A stretch of DNA of 64,000 nucleotides from the NCBI GenBank assembly GCA_050084515.1, contig CM114271.1, forward strand, positions 1,984,001-2,048,000, given 5' to 3'. Below the pieces are notes generated by a model. It was given only the letters and a program-made list of their open reading frames with translations, made no database searches and was not told where the DNA came from. Positions 34,367 to 45,611 of the stretch are shown here, one piece after another. Positions within the stretch are counted from its first letter, which is position 1, and every line of letters begins with the position of its first letter. Source of the stretch: Blasia pusilla (taxonomy: Eukaryota; Marchantiophyta; Marchantiopsida; Blasiales). Both the position numbers and the translations under genes were made by a program.

Positions 34367-35125
34367 CTACACTAGGCGATCAACCTCTTGCCGTAGTGCA
34401 CCGCCTAAACTCCAAAGTGGCACATCCAACGATGAGGATGCCACTGCTGCAAAACTAGGGACCTCCTCATGCACAGGAGAATCCATAGCAGAAACATTAC
34501 CCTCCAAAAAGTCTCCTGGCCAAGTGACTACTCCACTAAAACCAGCCACAGATGCTAACATCGTTGGAGAAGACCCTCCTGGTCGAGCCCCATAAATAAA
34601 TCTCACAGGAACTTGGCTCATACGTCCATCCCCGGACTGCCAACCAGGTCTATAAGACATTGTCTCAGTCCAGTAATCCATCTGAAAACCCATCGGGTAC
34701 AATACTGCTCCTCCAACTAGTACATCATACGACTCGGCTGATGTGACCACTGCAGGTACTCCCAACCGGGAGCTATCAGTCGCATGATCTGGTCTCAACT
34801 GTATAGAAAAATTCTCCCGTATCATGAATTGAGACCTATCATTGGCTCCTCCAAGTGATGTTTGAATCTGGAATGGGCAAGGCTCAAGCTCTGACCTCCA
34901 AATATCCAAACCAATACATGTCGCCTTTCCCAACATCAAAGGTTGGGCACCAAAGTCTAACAAGACTCTATGTGGTCTATACACATGTCCTGTAGGACTC
35001 ACCAATCGGAATATCCCACTCTGGTTGTACAACATACATACACTAGGTGTAAGCCTCTCACGATCAATGGGCTGGTCGGGCTGGTAATGCATCCATCTTC
35101 GCCGCTGCTGCCTGCCAAGTAGCAC
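34367..35125 (-). CDS. Retropepsin-like aspartic protease region (copy 1)
   Basis: The frame is 252 residues. YRPHRVLLDFGAQPLMLGKA contains the retropepsin active site in the form D-F-G-A, where D-S-G-A is usual in plant gypsy elements, so a key Ser is changed. Later hydrophobic phrases (VPAVVTSAESYDVLVGGAVL) match the second half of such proteases (YD+L+G...L). It cleaves the polyprotein during particle maturation. The frame ends at a TAG (34367) and resumes in the same frame into the methyltransferase, so the two were probably one polypeptide. Confidence 0.75.
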   Translation of the reverse strand: MLLGRQQRRRWMHYQPDQPIDRERLTPSVCMLYNQSGIFRLVSPTGHVYRPHRVLLDFGAQPLMLGKATCIGLDIWRSELEPCPFQIQTSLGGANDRSQFMIRENFSIQLRPDHATDSSRLGVPAVVTSAESYDVLVGGAVLYPMGFQMDYWTETMSYRPGWQSGDGRMSQVPVRFIYGARPGGSSPTMLASVAGFSGVVTWPGDFLEGNVSAMDSPVHEEVPSFAAVASSSLDVPLWSLGGALRQEVDRLV

Positions 35126-35492
35126 TGGTACTCAATGCTACACTTGACATAGAGGGTCGCTCCACCGCAACACCCTCATCCACCTCAACACGTATAGTAG
35201 TAACACCCCCACGTTCACACAATGTGGCTGCTAGCTGAAATATAGGAGCTAAGTCAACTCCTAAAGCCATCAGTTCCATGGCCGAAAACAATGGGGATCC
35301 CAACACGGTTGCCATCCGCATATCTGATCGATGTCGATCTGTGTCTACTACACGCGATGTAGATGCCTCAATCCCCACTGTCGGCTCAATAGGATGCGTA
35401 GGAAGCATGGATGGAGTCCTAAGCACCTCAGACAACAAGAATGACTGGGGAAGCCTAGCGTGCCTCCCAGCCTCATCCCTCTGTGGGTCCAA
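35064..35492 (-). CDS. Gag-to-protease linker (copy 1)
   Basis: A 142-residue frame overlapping the protease frame by 62 bp. It contains SAMELMALGVDLAPIFQLAA and an Ala/Ser-rich end, with no catalytic motif. Its place between the zinc knuckle and protease suggests a polyprotein linker. The function is unknown. Confidence 0.4.
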   Translation of the reverse strand: MDPQRDEAGRHARLPQSFLLSEVLRTPSMLPTHPIEPTVGIEASTSRVVDTDRHRSDMRMATVLGSPLFSAMELMALGVDLAPIFQLAATLCERGGVTTIRVEVDEGVAVERPSMSSVALSTSATWQAAAAKMDALPARPAH

Positions 35493-35936
35493 CTCTATAG
35501 TAGCACCACGTGGCTCTGATGCTCGAGTGGCTCCTCTCGTAACTGCAGCTCATGCCTCAACTTGTGCTGCACTCGCCATATAAGAGAGATCATCCCCTCC
35601 ACAAGAGGTGGGAGCCCCTGCTCCCGAATCTGATCTATGTTGGATACCAGCCATAGTAGCCAACTTTGCTCCAATCGCCAATCATGGCGACCATAGTTGA
35701 CTCTGAGTAGTGGTAGGGGTAGCCACCGTGAGGCTCTCCAACCACTAGTCCACCCCTACCACCTCTACCACCTCGGCCTCTCTGAGTTACTCTCCACCAT
35801 GCCGCGGCGGCCTCGATCTCAACTCGATGAAGATCAAAGCAACGCCTCGAGGATGGCCTGGTCTCCCGCAATGATCACACTAAGTTGGGGCCGATCGAGG
35901 CCCATCCTCCAAAGTCCGTCTCCCATCCTCTTGGGG

Positions 35937-37081
35937 ACAAAACCTCCTAACATGATCACCTCCACATGTCCAACATGATCGCCCTTGCTGCGGGGCAGCA
36001 AATGAAGGCAATGGTCTCTGCGCAAGTGTCCTCTAGGACTGGACCGAGGTCGTGTGTACCCCAGACTCCCACTACTACTACCACCACCACCACTACTACG
36101 AGATCGTGAGGTGGGTCACGAACACGAGAAGTAGTAGTTGTATCCCTCTTGAATGCGGATGTCACCACTCTCTCCTTCACCATGTTAAGCTCAATCTTCT
36201 CAGATAGAGCAAACACATGGGTTAATATGGGTGAATCATCACTCATAAGAGTAGCATCACGTACCCTGCGGCGCAACTCTGTGTCCAAGATCCCATACCA
36301 AAACTGGACTGCCTAAGCCTTAGTCACACCCTGGGTAACTGAAATCAAGCATTGCATACGAGTGTATGCCTCACGAAGACTCTCACCAATCTTTCGCTCA
36401 AATTCCTGAAGACTCCTCAACTTCTCTGTCTTCACTCCCTGATAGTTCTTCTTCAACCTCTTGAAGAACTCTGCAATCGGGCTGAACGATGGTGGGGCAC
36501 TAGTACCTCAACTAGTACCCCCATTGGTACCTCCTTGGGTACCTCCACTAGTACCCCCACTCCGGCTTGTACTCGTACCACTCAACGTCGGGATGGCTGG
36601 CATAGTAGGAGCACTACTATCAATACCACCATGGGTGATAGACACATAGCCTGGAGACCAATATTGTCTCCACGCCTCAATCTCAGCAACATGGTCCTTC
36701 CTAAACTCATGGTAATCATCCATGGGTGGTCCCTCCAGGTGCTGAAACAACCCCTTCCAAGCCAAGAAGGGTGTAAACAACGTGGTGTTCCGCAACATCT
36801 ACATATCACACCACGTATCAAACTCCTGCATGAAGTCCTCCAACTCAATGGTGCCCACTGCACTCGAGTATCGTTGTGGGCCCGTCCATGTCCCAAATCA
36901 ATGGAGCTGCAACACTCGATAACAACGTAGAAGACTCGGTGTTTGGAACACCCTCGTCCTCCTCTTCATCAACCATCGGAAGTGGAAAAGGTAGTCGATA
37001 CCTCAATCCACTCCATGTAAAACCATCACTGTCCGCACTACGGTCGCCAACCAGACCACCAGACACCTTCGTGATGACCAA
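35937..37081 (-). pseudogene. Gag region with CCHC-like zinc knuckle (copy 1)
   Basis: The zinc knuckle reads CWTCGGDHVRRFC (35937-35975), spaced C-X2-C-X3-H-X4-C, one residue short of the standard X4. Upstream pieces lie in several frames. They include DTELRRRVRDATLMSDDSP and LTHVFALSEKIELNMV (35956-36288), PPMDDYHEFRKDHVAEIEAW (36508-36798) and a possible N-terminus with an acidic MVDEEEDEGV tract (36845-37081). The order and the LSEKIE helix before the knuckle fit a Ty3/gypsy Gag. Frame changes show decay. Apparent plus-strand frames here (for example 36352-36930) are antisense. Confidence 0.65.
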
Positions 37082-37599
37082 CGCCGATGCCGCACCACCA
37101 CCAAATTACCACCACTAAGTAACCAAGTGACGTCGATGTCGCTGTACTATTCTAGCTCTACTAGCTATGGGTGTAGGCAACCTAACCTGTCATCACCACA
37201 AGAAGCCTCCCAGAGTCCACTGGTCATCACTCCAACCTCACTACCGGTAGCACGCAGGAGTAACACTACTCTGGAAATCAGCGTCAACCCTAATAATAGG
37301 CGCGCAAGCAAGAAGCAACGATGGAGGGGATCCAAACACAGGAAGTCCAACGACAACCCTCCAATCGCAAATGGAAATCAAGGTAACACAATCCACCAAA
37401 CGTGGCGTCCCCTGAATCCACATAACCCACCACACAATTCTAACGCAATAGCTACTCCGCTGCGGGTGCTAGTCGGACTCGCAGCACCTGAAAATATCAC
37501 CTGCATGGAGAGGCTACACCGTACTATGCGCTAGAGGTCCATCAACCAAAAACCTAAGATGCATAAAGCGCCTAACACATCTCCGGACAACACCAAATG

Positions 37600-37720
37600 A
37601 GCTACACCAGTGTGTACACTGGCATAGTTAAGAACTCAGCAGTTAAGCGACTTCCAGGCATAATAGCCCAAAGATGGGTGACCAGTTATGCAACACTCAA
37701 AGCAAAATCATGCAAAAACT
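37600..37720 (+). promoter_or_regulatory. 5S-rRNA-like internal promoter (Cassandra-like or 5S pseudogene)
   Basis: AACTC.GCAGTTAAGCG (37634-37649) resembles the 5S rRNA A-box, and GATGGGTGACC (37673-37683) is identical to its C-box. The spacing between GTTAAGCG and GATGGGTGACC is 23 nt, the same as in plant 5S rRNA as I remember it. Intervening bases differ (ACTTCCAGGCATAATAGCCC), so it is not a functional 5S gene. Cassandra TRIM retrotransposons carry 5S-like promoters in their LTRs and are the likeliest explanation. LTR ends were not found. Confidence 0.55.
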
Positions 37721-37953
37721 GCCTCCTTGCTCCTTACTCTGCCTCTCACGCCCACTCGCCCCGAGCTACCATGAGTTGCCTCAAAGGCTTGAAACGACAT
37801 GCTCAAGACATGCCCCTATTGCGCCCTGTTAGCCACGCTTTGCTATGGAGAGAGGCCCAACCAGGGCATCTCCAGCGGGATAGGCGTCTCCAACAACAAA
37901 CAAGTCACCAACCAACCAGCCCCTCTAATCTGCTGTCCACCATAGCAGACCTT

Positions 37954-38044
37954 GAGCTAGTCCGCAAAATTTTGACCAGCAATTACTCCACAAATCCTCA
38001 ACCAAAATTGAATCTATTTCGACCAGAATTCAATTGATCACCAT
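37954..38044 (+). repeat. 91-bp direct repeat R1, first copy
   Basis: It starts GAGCTAGTCCGCAAAATTTT and ends CAATTGATCACCAT, matching 38282-38372 with few changes. Confidence 0.85.
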
Positions 38045-38215
38045 ATTCCATACTTGCATATTGGCAGCGTCGCAAGCACAATGGGTGCTAGAGAGCGGGA
38101 TCGGATGTCATGCGAATCCACATCATCATACAACATACATCGTTGACATACCAGACTCACATACATACATAACATAGACGAGAGCATACACAAACACAAG
38201 TGTACCACAACTAAA

Positions 38216-38281
38216 ATCCGTGAAAAACCTATTGTCATAAAACACGTATAGAATCACATACAATTGAGCCAAACCCACTCC
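38216..38281 (+). repeat. 66-bp direct repeat R2, first copy
   Basis: It starts ATCCGTGAAAAACCTATTGT and matches 38890-38955 nearly perfectly. It abuts the second R1 copy. Confidence 0.85.
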
Positions 38282-38372
38282 GAGCTAGTCTGCAAAATTT
38301 CGATAAGCAATTTCTCCACAAATCCTTAACCAAAATTGAATCTGTTTTGACCATAATTCAATTGACCACCAT
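38282..38372 (+). repeat. 91-bp direct repeat R1, second copy
   Basis: Starts GAGCTAGTCTGCAAAATTTC; repeats 37954-38044. Confidence 0.85.
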
Positions 38373-38889
38373 AGCTATCTCTCCACAAAAAATCAGCTAC
38401 CACCAAGCTCTATACTCTGAGCTAAAAATCAGACAAACTTGCTGTCCATACACCTCCAGAATCGCAAATCCGACAGCGCTTCCACCCAGATTCATGCACG
38501 CAGAAATCCGCAACGCTCCACATACTCAAGCAAATAGCTTCACATGAGATCACAATACAAGTAGTAATAGGAACCTCTCACCCAATCTGGATGAACTTCA
38601 ACAAAGCTTCCGCACTCCAAGCTCTCCACATCAGAAAACCGTCGAACACGAACCAGAATCTTCAATCCTTGATAACTTCCAACTCCCTTGACGAAATCCG
38701 GCGATCTACAGCGCGTTGGAAAGCTCTCAGCAAGGCACTTTTTTCCCAACCAACCACGCACTAGATTCCCAACTCCAACATAGGCCACAAGCCACGAACA
38801 TCCACGGCTGAGTACACAATCAGCCCTAACTAGATCCTACTGATCCACAATTGAAGCTACCATCGATCTACTCTAGTTCTTTGAGTGAA

Positions 38890-38955
38890 ATCCGTGAAAG
38901 ACCTAATGTCATAAAACACGTATAGAATCACATACAATCGAGCCAAACCCAGTCC
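38890..38955 (+). repeat. 66-bp direct repeat R2, second copy
   Basis: It repeats 38216-38281. The interleaved R1-R2-R1-R2 order suggests segmental duplications within an old LTR or untranslated region. Confidence 0.85.
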
Positions 38956-39047
38956 ACAATGGGAGAATCCAGGTCGAAGCTTGCGGGAACCACCATAGCC
39001 AAGAGCTCTACTCACTACCAAGGCTAACTCCCAACGCAACAGGCTCA

Positions 39048-39074
39048 ACTCAAAGAACTAACTGTTCTTTGAGT
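39048..39074. repeat. Short perfect hairpin
   Basis: ACTCAAAGAAC (39048-39058) and GTTCTTTGAGT (39064-39074) form an 11-bp stem with a 5-nt loop. One arm matches AGTTCTTTGAGTG near 38876. Confidence 0.7.
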
Positions 39075-39099
39075 GCACTCCACACTATATCCTCCAACC

Positions 39100-42000
39100 T
39101 AAGAGCAGGCCCTACTGGAAAAGTCAGCCTCAATGGAGTAACCCCCAGCCCTATGTATGAAATCGCATCTCTACCTAGACACTACGGCCCTACATAAGGT
39201 ATGGCCTCTACTAGCACACTATACTCTACGACATAATCCGTATGGTCATGACAGTGGTCACACAATTATGTGTATTGAAGAAAATTTGTTGGGAAAAATT
39301 GAATCTGGCGAGAAGAAAATCCGCGCAAATCCGACTGGTGTTAGAATTTTCTCGCTAAGCTGCATGTTGGTAGATTGTGCGTAGGGCTCAAGCATGCTAT
39401 CTCATCACACATAAGGACAATCAGAGTTGCTACCAGACTCATGGCGCAATCCCGCTCGATTGGGATCTCTACTGATGCGTGCAAGACACCCATGCACTCT
39501 TCTCAGAGGCACGCATCCTCATTCCTTCAGCTAACACTTCCCAAACAGGATCAAAAATATTTTGGCCAAGTGAGTGTGGGCGAGTACAAAGATCACTAAC
39601 CAACTCATATATTCACAAATAACTCAAAAAATACCATATTAAATATTATGCTTTATAATGTGTGGCACATTCTCTTTCCTAGAAGTAGCTGCGATCAAAG
39701 TTTCCTCGCCACACCCTCCTCCGATAATAGTAGCTACCCCGCTGCCACTTACTCTGGTGTTAGAATGATGCCTGGGTTGCCACTCACTCCACGTGGTAGT
39801 CAGCTCACTTCCACTCCACAAGAAACTCTATTTATCAGCACTCATGAAGATTCGAATGTTAACAGATGTGTGCCTCCAACAAGACGCGAGTTATAGGTAA
39901 CATGTGTCCTCGAGCAAGCATTACCTCTCTCTACACAAAAAAATCAAATCGAAGAAACCAATAAAACCACGACACAGTAGGAAAAAGATCTGATTTGAAA
40001 GAAAATAGGGTCCCTTACGGTAAGTTAGTCTGATTTTTTTTTATCAAGGCTTCACTTCTTACAAAGTCCCCCTTTTGCCCTTTTCTATATTTAGTAACCC
40101 CCCATGTCCCCTCAAATTCCCTTATGGATTCTATTCTATTCTATTAATTAGGATTGTATCTCAACTTGGGTTGTAAATTACACTCTTTTCAAGGGACAAT
40201 CATTCGTAATTTTTAATTATATGCGACACTAGATGTAGAGGAAATGCAAGGGTTTGATAATAAAATGATAGGAAGGTTAAGTGTTTTGGAATGTAGGAGG
40301 GAAGGAGGTGGGAGAGTTGGACCAAGTGTAGGGAAAGACAACAAGGGAATGAGAGGACTTGGCACTTGTTGATAGAGGGCAACATGAACAATTGATAGAG
40401 AGTGCAAGGATGAAGGGAAAAGATAATAGAGACCGTGAGCAAGTGGTGACTTTTTCCTTCCAACTTGTATCATCTGCTTCCATAAGGTCTCCTCATTTTG
40501 TAAAAATACCCTCTATCAATTATCTTTCCATATCTTCTTACCATCCATGAAATTTCCAATATTATAAATATCTTATCTTATAGATGAGGGATACTAATCA
40601 AGAGAACCTTAACTTATTTTTCTCATTATTCTTGAACCACTTCTCTTCATGTCATTTTGGAAATTTCCCAAATTCGGTCATTATTGACAACTGCATAAGG
40701 AAGTGTCGTCTTAGTACATGAATATTTTTCATTTTGGTATGCTTTCTTTTTAATAAAATCTTCTCTCATTTCCTTTTCTATTATTTCCTCATTTTGAGTA
40801 TGTCCATCATTCAATAGTATTCTCCTATTAAATTAAAAAAAACCATATTAAATCACACAAGCATACTCATGAGAATGAAATTAAGATTAAGAATAATAAG
40901 GATTCAAGAACATTAGAATAGATAACCATTCTCTTGTATTTTCAAATAATGTTTGTCTTCAGCTAAATCTTTTGGCTCATTATGGATAAGATCTTCAATC
41001 TAACTTATGAAAGATATAAGGCTCTATATTATGTAATTCATGTGAGAGCTTAAACAACATAAATTCAACATAAATAAATCTTGGGGAGTTTTAAACTTAT
41101 TTTGAATGAAAAAGAGGTCTTAAGGATACAAGAAATTATTACCACAATCACGTAAAATTTTAAAAGAACCAAGATAAGACTCATCATACAACCACTTTAA
41201 TCTCACCAAAAAAATATTATCAAGTTCCATGCCAAGATACCATTTGTACCAAAGGTGGGCAATTGAGAAAGAAAGGAAAGTTCTAAAAGTTCCATTCAAA
41301 TTCTACTTAAACCCCCTTCCACGATAAATTTGAAAATATAGATATCATCAAAATATCAAAATTCTTATGTTGTCAAGTAACCCTAAGGAAAAGTAAGAAC
41401 AAAGGAAAGTTACAAAATTATAGTATTATTCCCCAATTAATCGTAAATTTTTGGAGAGAAGAAAATAAAGATCTTAAAAATTTTCAAGTTCAAATTTTAA
41501 ATTAAAATTAAAGTCCATTGATTAGTGAATAAAATATTGAAAGAAAACACAAGAATCTAGAAACATCCCACTTATAAATCCTCTCAATTTTTTTTAAAAT
41601 TTGAAAATGTTTGTCATATTTTTTTAATGGATGATAGCTATCCATGTAAGAATGCATTCACAAATGAATTTTTTCAAATGAAATTCATGGGAATTTAAGT
41701 GATTAACCAAAAGAACTCAAGAACCCAAAGTACATACATCAATATTTTTTTTATGGAAATGGATTGCCTTTGAAATCTCCTAGACTACCCCATAGCATGT
41801 GCTCACAAAAATCAAAATTTATTCACATAGTAGTCACTCTATCCAATTAATAACCCTAGAAATCTTTCTTAATGACCCCAAGTTAGTCCTCGTACTTTGT
41901 GGTATGTGTCAAGAGCCACAAGTGTGTCTTTTGTGCACAACGTAAACGTGGACTAACTTGGTTAGTTTACCAGTTTAAGTGTATAGGTTTAGATTATCGT

Positions 42001-42335
42001 ATGCATCTACAATAATTGACGTGATATAGTATAAGAATTCAAGATACGTCGTTTCAAATGAAGAGAGATGACATGCAAAGCGATTTGAAATTAATTGCAT
42101 GAAATGGCTCCTATTTAATATTCTTTGTATGTCTCACATTTTCTTTTCGAACATACATTTAATTCCCCTCATGCATTGTTCCTAAATGAGCCACCATTGC
42201 AATTTTGTTTCTATTCCTTGCTAGTGCACCAATTGAGAATTGTTTCATACATCACCCGCGCTTACTCAAATTTTTAGTATGGATTACTTGTATATTTTTA
42301 TAAGTGTATCATGGTGTAATTTCGTCTCCCTTATA
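39100..42335. other. AT-rich intergenic DNA, no gene
   Basis: About 3.2 kb with no conserved coding region. Small minus-strand frames at 40200-40480 are low-complexity Ser/Leu/Pro sequences and are not supported as genes. Confidence 0.5.
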
Positions 42336-42452
42336 ATAAGGCCCACATAGAGAGGGCTTGAATGGACTTGAGTTTTGTAGAGTTCAAAAATCCAATAAGG
42401 CGCACATAGAGAGGGCTCAAACGGAGTTGAGTTTTTAGAGCTCAAAAATCCA
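42336..42452 (+). repeat. 59-bp tandem duplication
   Basis: ATAAGGCCCACATAGAGAGG (42336) and ATAAGGCGCACATAGAGAGG (42395) begin two adjacent copies that end ..TCAAAAATCCA. The two copies have diverged at several positions. Confidence 0.85.
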
Positions 42453-42497
42453 TTAATTAAAAAAAGTAAATTCATAGATTTTTTCCGATAGTTTTAA

Positions 42498-43222
42498 TCT
42501 ATATAATAATTGACAACCCCGTATGCATAATAGGGCAAGATAGTGATATAATAGGACAAAATAAAAATGTTTGAATTTTCTTGTTTGAGTCATATTAGAT
42601 GGATAGAAATAGATAGGGATAGAGAATATGGATGGGGATTTGAGTGGAATAGAAAAATAAAATAATAATTTATTAAATGTTAAAATGGGTGATTATAAAT
42701 TTTAATAAATTTTAATAATTATGATAAATAAAAAAATTTATAATTCATGTCTTAATTCATATTTGATGGAAAAGGAAAATAAATTTTAACAAAGAAGGAG
42801 TAGATTTTGTTTAAATTTTATGGATAGGTAAAATAACTTAGGGAATTGGGATATCATTTAAATTTGAATGGATGTTTGTAATTACTTAGAAGAGTGAAAT
42901 GTTATTATTTTTCTAAGATTTTAGAAAATAGAAATTATGTTCAAAATTTGAAATGAATAATCTAAATATTTTAAAAATAATAAGACTAATTCACATGTGA
43001 TATTATGGGAAAAGAAAATTATTTTTTTATTAAAATTAATTAATAATTTAATTAATAAATGTTATTTTGGTGGGAAGTATGGAAATGGAAGAATAGTGAT
43101 TGTTGGAACTTTTATAAAAGAATGAAATTAAAAGAGATGGGCATTATTTAAAGGTGATTTTTTTTTTCTTTTTAAGATTTTAAAAATTAAAAATAAAAAA
43201 ATAAAATTAAAAACTATTACTG
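42498..43222 (+). mobile_element. Truncated non-autonomous Helitron copy
   Basis: It starts TCTATATAATAATTGACAAC after an A (42497), matching the 5' end and body of the element at 833-1460. Shared phrases include GGGCAAGATAGTGA, CATATTAGATGG, GAGTGGAATAGAAAAATAA, TTCATATTTGATGGAAA and AAGGAGTAGATTTTGTTTAA. Similarity fades near 43222, and the terminal hairpin and CTAG are absent, so the 3' end is lost. The right boundary is approximate. Confidence 0.7.
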
Positions 43223-43439
43223 ACACCTGTTTTTTCACATAATAGTCCACATGAACACTTGTAAGAAAAATATGCCAAACTCCAATTTGAGTCTCCCAAT
43301 GATGAGAAAAAACAAGAGTAGAGAAAGCATCTTTAATGCGTCCAGCCAAAGAGCGCATACCCATGCCCATACGAATTTTCCTCTTTAATTATTTAATTAA
43401 ATAAGAGGAAAATAAAGAAGAATAGTAATTAAAATACCG

Positions 43440-45155
43440 AAAATCCCATTACGGACATTCCACGCTTTAACAAACTTAGTTATTCTTTGTTCCTTTCCAT
43501 CCGTCGTCCATCCACCACTCCTACGGATGTATGAATACATGTGAACGGACCTCTGTCACCTCTCAGATCTGGGAAAGTAGCCGGGAAAGGGGAAAGTCTT
43601 TTGACCGACAAACCTAGGCGTAATAGAGACCCTGACCGGATGCTCCGATTCTCTTGAATCGTTTCAGTTTGAACGTGAAGGGAAGGACCGACAGAGAAAG
43701 AGAGAGCCCTGTCTCTTTCCGCACCTGCTAGGAGGAGTAGGCGTGGCGCCGTGGGCTAGCTAGATTGTAGATAAAGCGCCGGGTTACTGTTTTCTTTCCA
43801 TTGGCATCTGACAGGATGTATGTCCGCACTGTATGGACACTGACAGAAGAAGACAGGAGTCCTGCTTCCGAGGATCCCACGGTCCCTGTGAGTCTGTGCT
43901 CTCGATACGGTAGATAAAAGCTATCGTAAAGCAGCATCCGCCAGACGACTGTAGCGCGGCCGTCAGTATGACACCGTAAACGGACATTTTTCTTTTTATT
44001 TTTAACTGTTGTGGGAGACTACAATTATTTAGTTAGCTGACTGTAAGCAAGAATTATTATTAATGCGAACAATTGTTTCCTGAATTCATAACCTTCAAGA
44101 TGAGAATCGACGATAGAGGTTAGTCTGGGCCCGCTGCTAGTTTGTTTACTTTGCAAGTGCCGTCACTGCCGTGCGTGACAATTATTTACGGCTAACTGCA
44201 AGAAAAGATTATTATTATTATTATTGGATGTTTAAAGAAAAAAATTCGGAATTCATGACGGCGAAGATAACAATCGACGGTAGATCTTCGTCTGGGCGTC
44301 GTTGTTCTTGTCGTACTTCCTGTCTACTACTGCTCTAAAAGGGTTGCGACTAGAAGGCGAGAACCGAGTCCAGGACTACGGAACCGAAGTAAGCTGAACG
44401 GACTGTAATATACTACGCAGTTCATGAGATTACCACGTTGGCTCGGCCTCACACGTTCCAACGTCTTTATCTTCGCGATTAAATCCCCAAGGCCGTGGAT
44501 TGAATTTTGCACTCGGGCCTCCGGATCTCAGCTGAAGCGCGAGGAACTGCCGATGCGGATGAAGGGCGGGCGAGAGCTTTTTCCACCTCTAAGATTGAGG
44601 CACACACGCGTGGATTGATAGAGGAGGAGGAGGGTGGCGGGTCTATCGGTGGGCGGCGACAGTGGGCTGCTGGTCCTATAGTTGATTGGGATAATTCCCG
44701 TGAGGGTGGACCCTGGCTCCGTCTTTTTCTTTTAAAACCACACGTTTTATGATTTGATGGTTGCTGGTGTATCGGAGTGCTTTCTGAGCTACGGCCGGTG
44801 ATAAGGCATTGGATCAGGACTGCCTTGCAGCTCTCGAAATTATGGTTTTGATCGTGATAGGCTTCGTCGAATACGGGGGAGATTGTCTGTGTGTTTGTTG
44901 GTGAGTGAATGAGAGAGTGAGTGAAAGTGGCTGCAGCCAGGAAGAAAGCTCGCCGGGGATTGAATGCAGGATTCGAACTGACCGTTGTTCATCAGGGGCG
45001 GGTGTTTGAGGCGATCTCAGACAGGACTCGTCAGAAAATGTTCCGAACTTGACTTGTTATTTGGTGTGCTTGGACTCGTCCGAGGGGTCGTCGGCAAGGA
45101 GATCGAGTGATCGCGGGAGGCCTTGAGGGTTCATCTGGGTCCAGATCGCACGCCC
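43440..45155. other. Mixed-composition DNA, no defined gene
   Basis: Composition is closer to 50% GC than the flanks, and the region lacks recognisable transposon motifs, so it is a candidate for host single-copy DNA. A short (ATT)n run lies at 44210-44224. No exon could be supported upstream of the ORF at 45156. Confidence 0.35.
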
Positions 45156-45611
45156 ATGGAACCAGACCCCAAGTTGTGGTGCCAAATGGAGCAAGGAGGG
45201 CTTGAGAAAGTTCCCAGGCTACTGCTGCGCAAGAGGTACACTAAGCTAGAAACAGCCGTTGTAGATTTGGAATCCGCGACGAGCTTGCAAAAGCGGAGGT
45301 GGAGACTGAGATTGAGACCTAAAGTTCGCGTTCTCATCAGCACAATCTCATCTATAGTGCACCGAATCCGGAAGGCTTATGTGCGAGTGATGCTCAATCT
45401 CGCTGCCAAAGCGCGCGATAGCAAATTGCTCCCAGGCTTGACGCAGAAGAAAAGACGAAGCGCTGGTGCTATCGGCACCTCTACGACGAAGGCCAGAGTT
45501 TTCCGGAAGAATGACCTTGAGCAGAAGTATTTGGACTATATCAAGAAATCCGTCACTGATGGAGAGCTCGCGTACTACACCATGTCCCTTAGAAATGTAA
45601 ATATTCTGTGA
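45156..45611 (+). CDS. Hypothetical basic protein, 151 residues
   Basis: The first ATG in the frame gives MEPDPKLWCQMEQGGLEKVP. The protein is strongly basic, with RRWRLRLRPKVRVLI and TQKKRRSAG clusters. A helix-prone middle (STISSIVHRIRKAYVRVMLN) and a C-terminal NDLEQKYLDYIKKSVTDGEL segment follow. I recognise no family and see no signal peptide. Composition differs from the nearby AT-rich DNA and no repeat overlaps it, which favours a real host gene. It could equally be one exon of a longer gene or a chance frame. There is no second gene nearby to give context. Confidence 0.4.
   Translation: MEPDPKLWCQMEQGGLEKVPRLLLRKRYTKLETAVVDLESATSLQKRRWRLRLRPKVRVLISTISSIVHRIRKAYVRVMLNLAAKARDSKLLPGLTQKKRRSAGAIGTSTTKARVFRKNDLEQKYLDYIKKSVTDGELAYYTMSLRNVNIL

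Larger units (their letters stand above)
32757..37081 (-). pseudogene. Ty3/gypsy 5' part with embedded DNA methyltransferase (copy 1)
   Basis: The minus-strand order is Gag region with zinc knuckle (35937-37081), a helical linker (35064-35492), protease (34367-35125), C5-cytosine methyltransferase (33297-34240), and the first residues of RT (32757-32849). The protease and methyltransferase share one frame, separated only by a TAG at 34367. Coding stops abruptly after GLVE at 32757, where the sister copy (57400 region) continues into RT. Three in-frame stops, one frameshift near 33808 and one more stop at 33438 interrupt the methyltransferase part. No LTR was located at the Gag side. Confidence 0.85.

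Noticed and set aside
36352-36930. A 192-residue plus-strand open frame rich in Thr and Ser
   Set aside because: It lies antisense to the Gag region of the minus-strand gypsy element and shows no domain; a repeat of GGTACCCC-like words keeps it open.
37127-37534. A 135-residue plus-strand frame rich in Asn and Pro
   Set aside because: No domain, and the position suggests leader sequence of the minus-strand element; there is no basis for a gene.
37634-37690. A functional 5S rRNA gene
   Set aside because: Only the promoter boxes are preserved; the rest of the 5S sequence does not match and no T-run terminator follows closely.
40200-40483. Three overlapping minus-strand frames of 68-87 residues
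   Set aside because: They are low-complexity hydrophobic frames in pyrimidine-rich DNA, with no domain and mutually exclusive frames.
44960-45010. A tRNA-like GGATTCGAACTGACC word
   Set aside because: No cloverleaf arms could be found around it.
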